DNA of 24,767 nt. Origin: an uncultured Eubacteriales bacterium. GTDB taxonomy: Bacteria > Bacillota > Clostridia > Oscillospirales > Oscillospiraceae. A model generated the notes under the pieces. The model saw nothing but the letters and a program-made list of their open reading frames with translations. It searched no databases and was not told where the DNA came from. A program made the translations under genes and the position numbers. The stretch is taken from positions 1 through 24,767 of the forward strand of contig CAUGSS010000034.1 in the NCBI GenBank assembly GCA_959602365.1, in the 5' to 3' direction. Below, one piece after another: positions 6,911-15,013 of the stretch (positions are counted from its first letter, which is position 1; each line of letters opens with the position of its first letter).

Positions 6911-7681
6911 TCAGGCCAGGGGGTCCGTCTCCAGCCCCACAGGCTCGTTATACCACAACTTGGTCATGTAGAGCCCGCCCGGAGGGACTGTGGGGCCTGC
7001 CTCGGTGCGGTTGCCCCGCTCCAGAATCTCACTGATGCCCTCCGGGGTCAGCTTGCCCTCGGCGGCATAGAGCACCGTGCCGGTCATGGCCCGCACCATG
7101 TTGTAAAGGAAACCGTTGGCGCACACCTTCAGCTCGATCAAGTCCCCTTTGCGCTGGACATCAAAATAATAGACCGTGCGCACCGTGGACTTCACGTTGG
7201 TTCCCACCGCCCGGACGGCGGCAAAGTCGTGGGTCCCCACAAAGCGGCGGGCCGCCTCGGCCATCACCGCCTCATCCAGGTGCTTGGGATAGAAATAGGC
7301 GCGATTCACATAAAAGGCATTTCGAATGCGGGAATTGTAGACCCGGTATGTGTACTCTTTTTTCAGGCAGGAGGCGATGGCGTTGAACCCCTCGCTGACC
7401 TCCCGGGCGGAGACCACCACAATGTCCTCGGGCAGCCGGGTGTTGACCGCCAGCGGCAGCCGTTCCACCGGAATGGTGGAGGTGGTGCGGAAATTGGCGA
7501 TGTAGACCTCGGCGTGAACGCCCGCGTCGGTGCGCCCCGCTCCGGTACATTTGACCGGATGGCACACCACGGTGGACAGGGCGTTCTGGAGGGTCTCCTG
7601 GACGGTGATTCCGTTCTTCTGCACCTGCCAGCCGTGGTAAGCGGTGCCCACATACATCAACTTTAACGCAATATTACGCAT
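6911..7681 (-). CDS. truA: tRNA pseudouridine(38-40) synthase TruA
   Basis: A 256-residue enzyme that converts uridines 38-40 of the tRNA anticodon arm to pseudouridine in the cytoplasm. The catalytic aspartate is D52 in GAGRTDAGVHA, the TruA signature. Other family landmarks are LKLMYVGTAYHGWQVQ at the N-terminus, FYVNRAYFY, the GTHDFAAVRA block, and FLYNMVRAMTG near the C-terminus. Length is normal. I chose the ATG at 7681 (MRNIALK); the frame stays open to 7828, but that part overlaps ecfT in another frame. The gene begins 11 bases after the ecfT stop, an order (ecfA1-ecfA2-ecfT-truA) common in Firmicutes. Confidence 0.96.
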   Translation of the reverse strand: MRNIALKLMYVGTAYHGWQVQKNGITVQETLQNALSTVVCHPVKCTGAGRTDAGVHAEVYIANFRTTSTIPVERLPLAVNTRLPEDIVVVSAREVSEGFNAIASCLKKEYTYRVYNSRIRNAFYVNRAYFYPKHLDEAVMAEAARRFVGTHDFAAVRAVGTNVKSTVRTVYYFDVQRKGDLIELKVCANGFLYNMVRAMTGTVLYAAEGKLTPEGISEILERGNRTEAGPTVPPGGLYMTKLWYNEPVGLETDPLA

Positions 7682-7692
7682 AAAAACCTCAA

Positions 7693-8499
7693 TTACAGCC
7701 CAAAACGGCGCAGCACGATGACCGCCGAGAGCACCACGGCTCCCAGCAGCAGGGCCACTCCATCCCGACGGGCATAGGTCAGCTGCTTCATCCGGGTGCG
7801 GCCGCTGTCCCCGTGGTAGCAGCGGCACTCCATGGCGGTGGCCAGCTCGTCGGCCCGGCGGAAGGCGGAGACAAACAGCGGCACCAGCAGCGGCACCAGG
7901 GCCTTGGCTTTTTGAATCAGGTTGCCCGACTCAAAGTCAGCCCCCCGGGCCTTCTGGGCGGACATGATCTTGTCGGTCTCCTCAATCAGGGTGGGAATGA
8001 ACCGCAGGGCGATGCTCATAATCATGGCCAGCTCATGGATGGGCAGATGAATTTTCTTCAGCGGCCCCAGCAGGCTCTCAATGCCGTCGGTGAGCTGGAG
8101 GGGGGAGGTGGTGTAGGTCAGCAGGAAGGTGCCCGAGATCAGCATCATGATCCGCAGCACCATCATGACAGCCATACGCACGCCGCCGGTGTAAATACTG
8201 ATGCGCCAGAACTGCACCAGCAGGGTGCCGGTGCTGTTATAAAGCAGGTTGAGTATGGCGGTGATCAGAATAATCAGGAAAACCGGCTTCATGCCCTTAA
8301 AGATCGCCTTGAACCCCACCCTGGAGAGCAGGATACAGGTAATCAGCACCGCTATCATGATCCCATAACTGAACACAAAGCGGGCCAGGAACAGGGCCAC
8401 GATATAGACCACCACCAAGATCAGCTTGGTTCTGGGGTCCAGTCGGTGGACAATGCTGTCGCCGGGAAAATACTGGCCCAGGGTGATGTCCTTCAGCAC
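7693..8499 (-). CDS. ecfT: Energy-coupling factor transporter transmembrane protein EcfT
   Basis: A 268-residue membrane scaffold of the ECF vitamin/micronutrient importer. It joins the two ATPases to exchangeable substrate-binding S components. The opening LGQYFPGDSIVHRLDPRTKL is typical of the family. Transmembrane helices lie near residues 26-60, 70-90, 110-130 and 245-263. The two cytoplasmic coupling helices carry the arginine motifs AQKARGADF and MECRCYHG; the second normally reads like ARGY, so CRCY is a mild variant. The ATG overlaps the 3' end of ecfA2 by seven bases, indicating translational coupling. No S-component gene is in the window, as expected for group II systems whose core is shared. 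Confidence 0.95.
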   Translation of the reverse strand: MLKDITLGQYFPGDSIVHRLDPRTKLILVVVYIVALFLARFVFSYGIMIAVLITCILLSRVGFKAIFKGMKPVFLIILITAILNLLYNSTGTLLVQFWRISIYTGGVRMAVMMVLRIMMLISGTFLLTYTTSPLQLTDGIESLLGPLKKIHLPIHELAMIMSIALRFIPTLIEETDKIMSAQKARGADFESGNLIQKAKALVPLLVPLFVSAFRRADELATAMECRCYHGDSGRTRMKQLTYARRDGVALLLGAVVLSAVIVLRRFGL

Positions 8500-9365
8500 G
8501 GCCGACTCCCCCCCTTTTCCCGGCAGGCCAGAATGGCCTGCACCGCGTCCTTCATGGTGTAAACCGCCGGATCCACCGGCACGCCCAGCCCCCGGAGGGC
8601 CTGGAGCACCTGGGTCACCTGGGGGATATCCAGCCCCATGGCCCTCAGCTCCTCCCCGTGGACAAAGACCTCCCCCGGCGTTCCCTCCAGGGGCAGCTTT
8701 CCCTCATCCACCACATAGAGCCGGTCCACACACCGGGCAATCTCCTCCATGGAGTGGGACACCAGAATGATGGTAGTCCCCTGCATCTGATGGATATCCA
8801 GGATATTCTGCAGGATGGCATCCCGTCCCCGGGGGTCCAGCCCGGCGGTGGGCTCGTCCAGAATCAGCACCTTAGGCGCCATAGCCAGCACCCCGGCGAT
8901 GGCCACCCGGCGCTTCTGGCCGCCGGAGAGCTCAAAGGGAGACTGCTGGAGCACGCTCTCCGGCAGGTTGACGAAGTCGATAGCGGAGTGGACCCGCCGG
9001 TCGATCTCCTGCTCGTCCAGCTTCATATTCCTGGGGCCGAAGGCGATGTCTTTGTAGACAGTCTCCTCGAAGAGCTGGTACTCCGGGTACTGGAAGACCA
9101 GCCCCACCTGGAAGCGGATGTCCCGGATCTTCTTGGGCTGAGCCCAGATATCCGTCCCCTGGAACAGCACCTGCCCGCCGGTGGGCTTCAGCAGTCCGTT
9201 CAAATGCTGGATCAGGGTGGACTTACCGGAACCGGTGTGGCCGATGATCCCCAGGATCTCTCCGGGATAAGCCTGAAAATCCACTCCGTCCAGGGCGTTA
9301 TGCTCAAAGGGCGTACCTATGCTGTAGGTATGGGTCAGTTTTTGCGTCTCAATGATCGGTTCCAA
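8493..9365 (-). CDS. ecfA2: ECF transporter ATP-binding protein EcfA2
   Basis: A 290-residue ABC ATPase, the second of the pair that powers the ECF importer. Walker A is GHTGSGKST (residues 42-50), the signature is LSGGQKRRVAIAG, and Walker B is VLILDEPTAGLDP, followed by the H-loop LVSHSMEE. I chose the TTG at 9365 because GGAG lies five bases upstream and the protein then starts EPIIETQKLTHTYS, matching family length. The open frame to 9434 would overlap the end of ecfA1. Its C-terminus overlaps ecfT. The ecfA2 assignment rests on its position after the first ATPase and its closeness to ecfT. Confidence 0.93.
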   Translation of the reverse strand: MEPIIETQKLTHTYSIGTPFEHNALDGVDFQAYPGEILGIIGHTGSGKSTLIQHLNGLLKPTGGQVLFQGTDIWAQPKKIRDIRFQVGLVFQYPEYQLFEETVYKDIAFGPRNMKLDEQEIDRRVHSAIDFVNLPESVLQQSPFELSGGQKRRVAIAGVLAMAPKVLILDEPTAGLDPRGRDAILQNILDIHQMQGTTIILVSHSMEEIARCVDRLYVVDEGKLPLEGTPGEVFVHGEELRAMGLDIPQVTQVLQALRGLGVPVDPAVYTMKDAVQAILACREKGGSRPC

Positions 9366-9403
9366 TGGCGCTCCAATCCTATCTGAAAGAATTCTGTTCT
9401 GTC

Positions 9404-10246
9404 TTACAATGCCTTGGCAATGGCGGCGGCACATTCCTCCACCGTCAGCGCGTCCAGCGGCACATCCAGGCCGGCCCGGCGCAGCTCATAGAGCAGCTCC
9501 ACCGGCTCCGGCACTGTGAGGCCCACACTCCGCAGGCCTTCCACATCCTGAAACACCTCTCTCGGGGGGCCGTCGGCGATGACCCTGCCGTGGTCCATGA
9601 CAATCAGCCTTCCGGCCTGGGCCGCCTCATCCATATGATGGGTGATGAGGACCACCGTGACACCGCTCTCCCGGTTGAGGGTCTGGATGGTGCGGAGCAC
9701 CTCCTTGCGCCCGATGGGGTCCAGCATGGCGGTGGGCTCATCCAGCACAATGCACTTGGGGCGCATGGCCAGCACTCCGGCGATGGCAACCCGCTGCTTC
9801 TGGCCCCCGGAGAGCAGATGGGGGGCATGGCGGGCGTATTCCGACATCCCCACCGCCTCCAGGGCGTCGTCCACCCGGCGGCGGATTTCAGCCGGCTCCA
9901 CCCCCAGGTTCTCCGGGGCAAATGCCACGTCCTCCTCCACAATGGAGGCCACAATCTGGTTGTCCGGATTCTGGAACACCATACCCACGCTGCGGCGGAT
10001 GTCCAGCAATTTCCCGTCGTCGGCCGTATCCATTCCGGCCACATACACTTTGCCTCCGCTGGGGAGCAGAATGGCGTTGAAGTGCTTTGCCAGAGTGGAT
10101 TTGCCGCAGCCGTTATGGCCCAGCACCGCCACAAAGCTGCCGTTCTCGATCTGCAGCTCCACCCCGTCCAGCACCAGAGGGGCCACTCCCTCCGCCCCGG
10201 TATAGGCAAAGGAGAGATGTTCTGTTTTGATAATCTGTTCCGGCAT
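9404..10246 (-). CDS. ecfA1: ECF transporter ATP-binding protein EcfA1
   Basis: A 280-residue ABC ATPase. Walker A is GHNGCGKST (residues 43-51), Q-loop VFQNPDNQIVA, signature LLSGGQKQRVAIAG, Walker B CIVLDEPTAMLDP, and H-loop LITHHMDEA. These are the standard features of the CbiO/EcfA group. It pairs with EcfA2 to form the heterodimeric motor. The ATG at 10246 has AGGA about five bases upstream. It starts 21 bases after the methyltransferase gene and ends 38 bases before ecfA2, so it belongs to the same transcript. Confidence 0.95.
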   Translation of the reverse strand: MPEQIIKTEHLSFAYTGAEGVAPLVLDGVELQIENGSFVAVLGHNGCGKSTLAKHFNAILLPSGGKVYVAGMDTADDGKLLDIRRSVGMVFQNPDNQIVASIVEEDVAFAPENLGVEPAEIRRRVDDALEAVGMSEYARHAPHLLSGGQKQRVAIAGVLAMRPKCIVLDEPTAMLDPIGRKEVLRTIQTLNRESGVTVVLITHHMDEAAQAGRLIVMDHGRVIADGPPREVFQDVEGLRSVGLTVPEPVELLYELRRAGLDVPLDALTVEECAAAIAKAL

Positions 10247-10267
10247 AGTATCCTGACTCTTTTCTGA

Positions 10268-11134
10268 TTAGGGGGTGGCCATCCAGCGCCCGGTGGCCCC
10301 GCAGGGCAGCGCCAGGCCGCTGGCGGTGACCGGCAGGCCCAGCTCCTGGCACTCGGTGTGGCCGCCCCGCTGTTTGGTCACCAGCGTATCCAGCAGATAG
10401 CCCAGCACCGAGGGGGCCAGGCCGGTGGTGTAGGAGTTGATGATGATGAACAGGGGCTGGTCCGACAGCACCTGGACCACCAGCTCCAGGAAGGGATAGA
10501 GGTTGTCCTCCAGCTTCCAGACCTCGCCGGAGGGCCCCCGGCCATAGGAGGGCGGATCCATAATCAGGGCGTCGTAGCGTCTGCCCCGGCGGATCTCCCG
10601 CTCCACAAACTTGGCGCAGTCATCCACGATCCAGCGGATGGGGGCTTCGCTCAGACCGGACAGCCGGGCGTTCTCCCGGGCCCAGGCCACCATGCCCTTG
10701 GCCGCGTCCACATGGCACACCTTGGCCCCCGCCGCCGCGCAGGCCACCGTTGCTCCGCCGGTATAGGCAAACAGGTTGAGCACATTGATCTCCCGGCCCG
10801 CGCGCCGGATCTGCTCCCGGGCAAAATCCCAGTTGGCCGCCTGCTCCGGAAAAAGGCCGGTGTGCTTGAAGTTCATGGGGCCCACCTGAAAGGTCAGGCT
10901 GCCGTAGCGGATGGTCCAGTGCTGGGGCAGGCTTCGCTTGTCCCAGTGGCCGCCGCCGGTATGGGACCGGCTGTAGCGCCCGTCGTTGACCTTCCAGCCC
11001 CGCAGGGTACGGGGGGTGTTCCAGATGGCCTGGGGATCCGGCCGCACCAGCAGTTTGTCCCCCCAGCGCTCCAGTTTTTCTCCCCTGCCGCAGTCCAGCA
11101 GTTCATAATCTTTCCATTGATCGGCCAACCACAT
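10268..11134 (-). CDS. Class I SAM-dependent rRNA methyltransferase, RlmI-like (COG1092 type)
   Basis: A 288-residue methyltransferase. The SAM-binding motif I is VLNLFAYTGGATVACAAAGA, the acidic residue after the next strand is in CHVDAAKGMV, and motif IV reads IMDPPSYGRG. DPPSYG with the preceding FAYTGG block is typical of the RlmI/COG1092 group that methylates C5 of a cytosine in 23S rRNA. It is about 100 residues shorter than E. coli RlmI and lacks a clear N-terminal PUA domain, so the exact target is uncertain. It is the first gene of the seven-gene minus-strand operon, with its own promoter 35-65 bases upstream. The ATG at 11134 gives the conserved MWLADQWKDYELLDCGRGEKLERWG start. Confidence 0.88.
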   Translation of the reverse strand: MWLADQWKDYELLDCGRGEKLERWGDKLLVRPDPQAIWNTPRTLRGWKVNDGRYSRSHTGGGHWDKRSLPQHWTIRYGSLTFQVGPMNFKHTGLFPEQAANWDFAREQIRRAGREINVLNLFAYTGGATVACAAAGAKVCHVDAAKGMVAWARENARLSGLSEAPIRWIVDDCAKFVEREIRRGRRYDALIMDPPSYGRGPSGEVWKLEDNLYPFLELVVQVLSDQPLFIIINSYTTGLAPSVLGYLLDTLVTKQRGGHTECQELGLPVTASGLALPCGATGRWMATP

Positions 11135-11169
11135 AGCAATACTACCCCACTATTTACATAATCTTTTAT

Positions 11170-11198
11170 ATCTTATCATCCCTGCGCCCTGGCGTCAA
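11170..11198 (-). promoter_or_regulatory. Sigma-A promoter of the methyltransferase-ecf-truA operon
   Basis: Minus-strand TTGACG (11193-11198), 17 bases, TAAGAT (11170-11175). The expected start site lies next to a TTTACATAAT motif (11153-11162), giving a leader of about 30 bases. Confidence 0.6.
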
Positions 11199-11211
11199 TG
11201 TACGAGTTGGC

Positions 11212-11262
11212 TAAAAAAGCGCCCCGGGCGGGAAATCCGTTTTCTGGATTCCCGCCCGGGGC
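11212..11262 (-). terminator. Strong terminator after the DUF6512-like gene
   Basis: A long GC-rich hairpin (11221-11238 with 11246-11262, one bulged A) is followed on the minus strand by a run of six T. It begins about 20 bases after the stop of the gene at 11283 and isolates that gene from the methyltransferase operon. Confidence 0.92.
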
Positions 11263-11282
11263 GGACAGGGTGCCTTCCGCAT

Positions 11283-11792
11283 TCAGCAGGGCAGCGTATA
11301 CAGGGCGTCGGCCAGCTCCAGATCGGCGAAGATCAGCGTATCCGGCGTGTAAAAGGTGAAAACCACCACCAGAACCGCCAGCACTCCGGTGAGCATCAGC
11401 AGCGGACTCCTCCAGCGCTTGGTCACAGGGATCCAGAGGGCAACGGCGAATCCCAGCGCCAGGATGACCACATAGGCGGCAATATCCACCGCCAGATTGG
11501 CGCCGGCCATGCGGATGTTGTACACCCACCCATAGATCAGCAGCAGGGCGCCGGCCGTCAGCAATCCCAGGTACCATCCGGCCCGCTGTTCCTTCTGCCG
11601 CCGGGTGTACAGCAGCAGCGCCGCCAGCATGGGCCAATAGACCAGCTTCAGATGCTCCCAGACGCTCTCCCGCACCGGCGAGAGCACGGCAAAGAGCAGA
11701 TTGGGTGACCACTGATATAAAAAGTGCAGCCCGCAGCCCGCCAGAGCGGTCAAGACAAAGACAATCAGCAGAATTCGGTTCTCCCGTTTCAT
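11283..11792 (-). CDS. DUF6512-like multi-pass membrane protein
   Basis: A 169-residue hydrophobic protein with about five predicted membrane segments: near residues 7-24, 49-60, 72-87, 98-120 and 130-150. A conserved-looking amphipathic segment, FAVLSPVRESVWEHLKLVYWP (about 34-54), has the WEHLKL core characteristic of DUF6512-type proteins of Clostridia. No function is known for that family. I chose the ATG at 11792 because GGAAGGGGAG lies six bases upstream; the open frame to 11849 lacks one. It is 110 bases downstream of the DUF362 gene, with no promoter or terminator that I can see between them, so co-transcription is plausible. Confidence 0.72.
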   Translation of the reverse strand: MKRENRILLIVFVLTALAGCGLHFLYQWSPNLLFAVLSPVRESVWEHLKLVYWPMLAALLLYTRRQKEQRAGWYLGLLTAGALLLIYGWVYNIRMAGANLAVDIAAYVVILALGFAVALWIPVTKRWRSPLLMLTGVLAVLVVVFTFYTPDTLIFADLELADALYTLPC

Positions 11793-11902
11793 GGACGACT
11801 CCCCTTCCCTTTCATTCCCTTCTGGGACATGATATGCGGGATGGGGCATCAGTATGCCGCCAGTCCTTCCGGGAGGCCGCCCCGCCTGCCCAGGCGCGTC
11901 TC

Positions 11903-13030
11903 TCAGCCCACGGTCACCAGCTCATAGTCCCGGCTGCCCAGGCCGATCTTTTGGGCGTGCTCCAGGCAGGTCTCCCACTCGGATTCCGGGGTGGAGTTGG
12001 TGAAGTGGTCATGATGATCCACAAAGCCGGGCTGGGCCATATGCTCCCCCAGCTGAGAGTTGACAAAGGGGGTCTGGCGCTGGCAGGCGTCGGCACAGGC
12101 CTGGTCCAGAGCCACCGGATCAAAGGAACAGAACATACCCACATCGGGCAGGATGGGGGCGTCATTCTCCGCATGGCAGTCGCAGTTGGGGGAGACATCC
12201 ATGACAATATTGATATAGAAGGCCGGGCGGCCGTCCACCACCGCCTTGGCATACTCCGCCATTTTACGGTTCAGGATGGCGTTTGCACTCCAGTCCGGGT
12301 TGGAGATGGCGTCGAAATTACAGGCGCCAATACACCGTCCGCAGCCCACGCACCGGTCATGATCAATATGTGCCTTCCGATCCGCGCCATAAGCAATGGC
12401 ATCCTGGCCGCACTGACGGGCGCAGAGCTGGCAGCCCCGGCACAGGGATTCATCCACCACCGGCTTGCCGCAGTTATGCTGCTCCATCTTGCCGGCCCGG
12501 CTGCCGCAGCCCATGCCCACATTCTTGATAGCTCCGCCGAATCCAGCGCACTCATGGCCCTTGAAATGGGCCAGGCTGATAAACACATCGGCGTCCATGA
12601 TGGCATGGCCGATTTTCGCCTCCTGGACATACTCCCCTCCGGCCACGGGAACCTCCACCTCATCGGTGCCCTTCAGACCGTCGCCAATCAGGATGGGACA
12701 TCCGGTGGACAGATAGGAAAACCCATTCTCCCAAGCGCACATCAGATGCTCCAGCGCGTTTTTTCTGGAGCCGGGATAGAGGGTGTTGCAGTCGGTCAGG
12801 AAGGGCTTGCCCCCCAGCTCCTTCACCAGATCCGCCACCGCTTTGGCATAGTTGGGCCGCAAAAAGGCCAGATTACCCAGCTCACCAAAGTGCATTTTGA
12901 TGGCGGTAAATTTATTCTCGAAGTCGATCTCACCTATGCCGGCCCGGCGGAGCAGTTTTTGCAGTTTCTGCGGGATGGTCATCCCGCCGGTGTGGGTGCG
13001 GAAATCGCAGAAATAAACTTTGCTTGCCAT
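11903..13030 (-). CDS. DUF362 domain protein with two [4Fe-4S] clusters
   Basis: A 375-residue iron-sulfur protein. A DUF362 domain (about 1-185) contains KMHFGELGN, DCNTLYPGSRKN, LAHFKGHECAGFGGAIKNVGMG and a Gly-rich end. Two bacterial ferredoxin motifs follow: C197, C200, C203, C207 and C227, C230, C233, C237, each CX2CX2CX3C, enough for two [4Fe-4S] clusters. The last 130 residues complete the DUF362 fold (VDVSPNCDC-like segment, MFCSFDPVALDQACAD). The family is widespread in anaerobes and is presumed to transfer electrons; its substrate is unknown. The ATG at 13030 has AGGAGG seven bases upstream. It has its own promoter and sits directly after the hydrogenase, separated by a terminator. 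A partnership with it is inference. Confidence 0.88.
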   Translation of the reverse strand: MASKVYFCDFRTHTGGMTIPQKLQKLLRRAGIGEIDFENKFTAIKMHFGELGNLAFLRPNYAKAVADLVKELGGKPFLTDCNTLYPGSRKNALEHLMCAWENGFSYLSTGCPILIGDGLKGTDEVEVPVAGGEYVQEAKIGHAIMDADVFISLAHFKGHECAGFGGAIKNVGMGCGSRAGKMEQHNCGKPVVDESLCRGCQLCARQCGQDAIAYGADRKAHIDHDRCVGCGRCIGACNFDAISNPDWSANAILNRKMAEYAKAVVDGRPAFYINIVMDVSPNCDCHAENDAPILPDVGMFCSFDPVALDQACADACQRQTPFVNSQLGEHMAQPGFVDHHDHFTNSTPESEWETCLEHAQKIGLGSRDYELVTVG

Positions 13031-13105
13031 AAACAGACCTCCTGTGTGTTGAGACGCTGTCCCGCCGATCCGGCGGCAGAGGCAGCATCCCGATGCATTT
13101 TTATT

Positions 13106-13134
13106 ATTATAGCCTCCGCCAGCGGAAATGACAA
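13106..13134 (-). promoter_or_regulatory. Sigma-A promoter of the DUF362 gene
   Basis: Minus-strand TTGTCA (13129-13134), 17 bases, TATAAT (13106-13111), the same two hexamers as the promoter at 733-761. The leader to the ATG at 13030 is about 70 bases. It lets the DUF362 gene be expressed independently of the hydrogenase. Confidence 0.75.
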
Positions 13135-13177
13135 GGCCGGGACCGCAAACGGCCCCTCTCCCCCGCCTCCAGCGGAT

Positions 13178-13218
13178 GAAAGCAAACACCGGCGTGTGGA
13201 TTTCGTCCACACGCCGGT
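13178..13218 (-). terminator. Terminator of the hydrogenase gene
   Basis: A perfect 13-bp stem (13188-13200 with 13206-13218), loop of five, followed on the minus strand by GTTTGCTTTC. It starts 21 bases after the hydrogenase stop. The T tract is interrupted, so some read-through into the DUF362 gene is possible. Confidence 0.75.
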
Positions 13219-13238
13219 TGTCCCTCAGGGAAAAAGAA

Positions 13239-14660
13239 TCACTTCTCCTCCGGGCTGACCACGCTCTCAATGGTCTTGTGCCCGGCGGCTTTGGCATACT
13301 GCATCAGGTTGGCCTTATTCTTGGGGGAGCGCACCCGGCAGCCCGCCCCGCCGATACAGCCGGCATCACAGGCCATACCCTCGATGAAGTTCCCCTCCAG
13401 ACGGCCGTGCTGGTCCTTCAGGATGGCGGCCTTGCAGGCGGCGATTCCGCCGCAGACCACCGGCTTGACCTCAAAGTCAATGCTCTGCTCTTTCAGCGCC
13501 TGGGCCACCGCCGCGGCCACGCCGCCGCTGGCGCCAAAGGCGCGGCCATAGCTGGAGGCGTCGTCCAGGACTGCCTCCTCCATTGTGCCCGGCTCGATGT
13601 CCCGGCTGGCAAACAGGGCGTCCAGCTCCTCAAAGGTGAGCACACAGTCCACCACGCCCCGGGTCTTGCCCAGCCGGAATTCGTGCTTCTTGGCCACGCA
13701 GGGCCCGATGAACACCACCCGGGCGTCGGCGTCCTCCTCTTTGATCTTCCGGGCGATCATCACCATGGGGGACGGGGTGTGGGAGATCTTGTGGGCCATC
13801 TCCGGGTGGTGGATCTCCACATAGGAGACGAAGGCCGGGCAGCAGGAAGAGTACAGGGTACCCTTCTCGGCCAGTTCCCGGGCCTCGGCGTGGGCGGTCA
13901 TATCCGCACCCTCGGCCACCTCGTGCACCTGGCAGAAGCCCAGCTGCTCCAGGGCGGTGATCACCTGCCCCAGAGAGGCGCCTTCAAACTGACCTGCGAT
14001 AGAGGGCGCCACGACGGCGTGGACCTTGTAATTCCACTGCTTGGAGCCCTTAAGCATGTTTACCGCCTGAACAATCCAGGATTTGTCAATCAGCGCACCG
14101 AAGGGGCAGGCGTAGGTGCAGATGCCGCAGGAGATGCACTTACTGGGATCCACCGAGGCCTTCTGGTCGCTCTCCCGCATGGAGATGGCCCCGGCGGGGC
14201 AGTTGCGCTCACAGGGGCGCTGGTTCTTCACAATAGCGGAATAGGGACAGGCCGCCATGCATCGGCCGCAGACAATGCATTTCTTATGGTCGATCACGGC
14301 CTTGTGGTTTTCAATGGTGATGGCCCCCACAGGGCAGGCATGCCGGCACCGGTTGGCCAGACAGCCCCGGCAGGAGGGCCCCACCTCCATCGCGGTGACA
14401 GGACATTCGTCACAGGCGGTGTCAATGACCTCCACCACCCCGGGGTTGGCCATGTCCCCGCCCATCGCCAGCTTGATCCGGTCGCCGATGATGGCCCGCT
14501 CCTTATAGATGCAGCACCGGAACTGGGGCTCGGGCCCGGGGATGATCTTTTCCGGAATGTCGAGCACACCGGATGCCATATTGCCCTCATAGGCAAGCTT
14601 CGCCACTTCCCGGAGCACATTGTATTTCAGCTCCTGAATTTTGGTCTCAAACTCTTTCAT
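13239..14660 (-). CDS. [FeFe] hydrogenase, group B-like, with ferredoxin domains
   Basis: A 473-residue iron-only hydrogenase-type protein. The N-terminal 200 residues are cysteine-rich: a CDECP/CRGC/CRHACP region (83-109), a CX2CX2CX3CP ferredoxin motif at 128-138 (CIVCGRCMAACP), an extra CERNCP, and another at 175-185 (CISCGICTYACP). The H-cluster domain has SSCCPAF (C273, C274), GPCVAKKHE (C321) and EGMACDAGC (C431, C435), so all four H-cluster cysteine ligands and the proton-relay cysteine are present. It differs from CpI-type enzymes by F for W in the first motif, G for M in the second and GGAGC for GGGQP in the third, as in group B enzymes. It should exchange electrons between ferredoxin and protons. 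HydE, HydF and HydG maturases are not in the window. ATG 14660 has GGAGG seven bases upstream. Confidence 0.88.
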   Translation of the reverse strand: MKEFETKIQELKYNVLREVAKLAYEGNMASGVLDIPEKIIPGPEPQFRCCIYKERAIIGDRIKLAMGGDMANPGVVEVIDTACDECPVTAMEVGPSCRGCLANRCRHACPVGAITIENHKAVIDHKKCIVCGRCMAACPYSAIVKNQRPCERNCPAGAISMRESDQKASVDPSKCISCGICTYACPFGALIDKSWIVQAVNMLKGSKQWNYKVHAVVAPSIAGQFEGASLGQVITALEQLGFCQVHEVAEGADMTAHAEARELAEKGTLYSSCCPAFVSYVEIHHPEMAHKISHTPSPMVMIARKIKEEDADARVVFIGPCVAKKHEFRLGKTRGVVDCVLTFEELDALFASRDIEPGTMEEAVLDDASSYGRAFGASGGVAAAVAQALKEQSIDFEVKPVVCGGIAACKAAILKDQHGRLEGNFIEGMACDAGCIGGAGCRVRSPKNKANLMQYAKAAGHKTIESVVSPEEK

Positions 14661-15013
14661 CAAAACGCCTCCATAGAACCGGCAAAAAAGTAATGAAAAA
14701 ATAGTTTATAAAGCATTTTTCCAAAATAATCTGCCGAATTTAATCACTTTTCTCATCTCTATTTTACCTGATTTGTCAATATCCTGTTTCTGACCGTTCG
14801 GTCATTTTTTATTACTACCACCACTTCTGCATTGCGCCCAAAGTGATTTCGATGTAAGATATAGCAAAGTGTGAAACCGAGGACCGGTCAACCGGAAATC
14901 TGCCGTCCACCTATCTCCGGCGGCGGCACGCTCTCATGCCGCCGGTTCGGCACAGTACGAATAATGACGACAAGATTCGGGAAAACTCAATCTGCTTTGG
15001 GAGGCATACCGCT
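14661..15013. other. Divergent intergenic region between hydrogenase and SGNH hydrolase
   Basis: This 353-base gap holds no gene that I can support. The hydrogenase side is AT-rich and contains a perfect minus-strand -35 box TTGACA (14774-14779) whose matching -10 is poor (ATGAGA at 17 bases). It also contains the TGACCG-TT-CGGTCA palindrome. The right half (about 14860-15000) is GC-rich, with no strong promoter; a TAAGAT at about 14854 could be a weak plus-strand -10. The heptamer CAAAGTG occurs twice about 26 bases apart. Confidence 0.5.
14791..14804. promoter_or_regulatory. Palindromic operator, TetR-family type
   Basis: TGACCG, TT, CGGTCA: two perfect 6-base inverted arms around a two-base centre. 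Many TetR-family repressors bind sites of the TGACCGNNCGGTCA form. It lies about 11 bases upstream of the TTGACA box on the hydrogenase side, so it could control the hydrogenase, the divergent hydrolase, or both. No TetR gene is within the window. Confidence 0.5.

Noticed and set aside
13031..13297. N-terminal extension of the DUF362 frame to 13297
   Set aside because: It would cover the TTGTCA-17-TATAAT promoter and the hydrogenase terminator and run into the hydrogenase gene. The ATG at 13030 with AGGAGG fits the family start.
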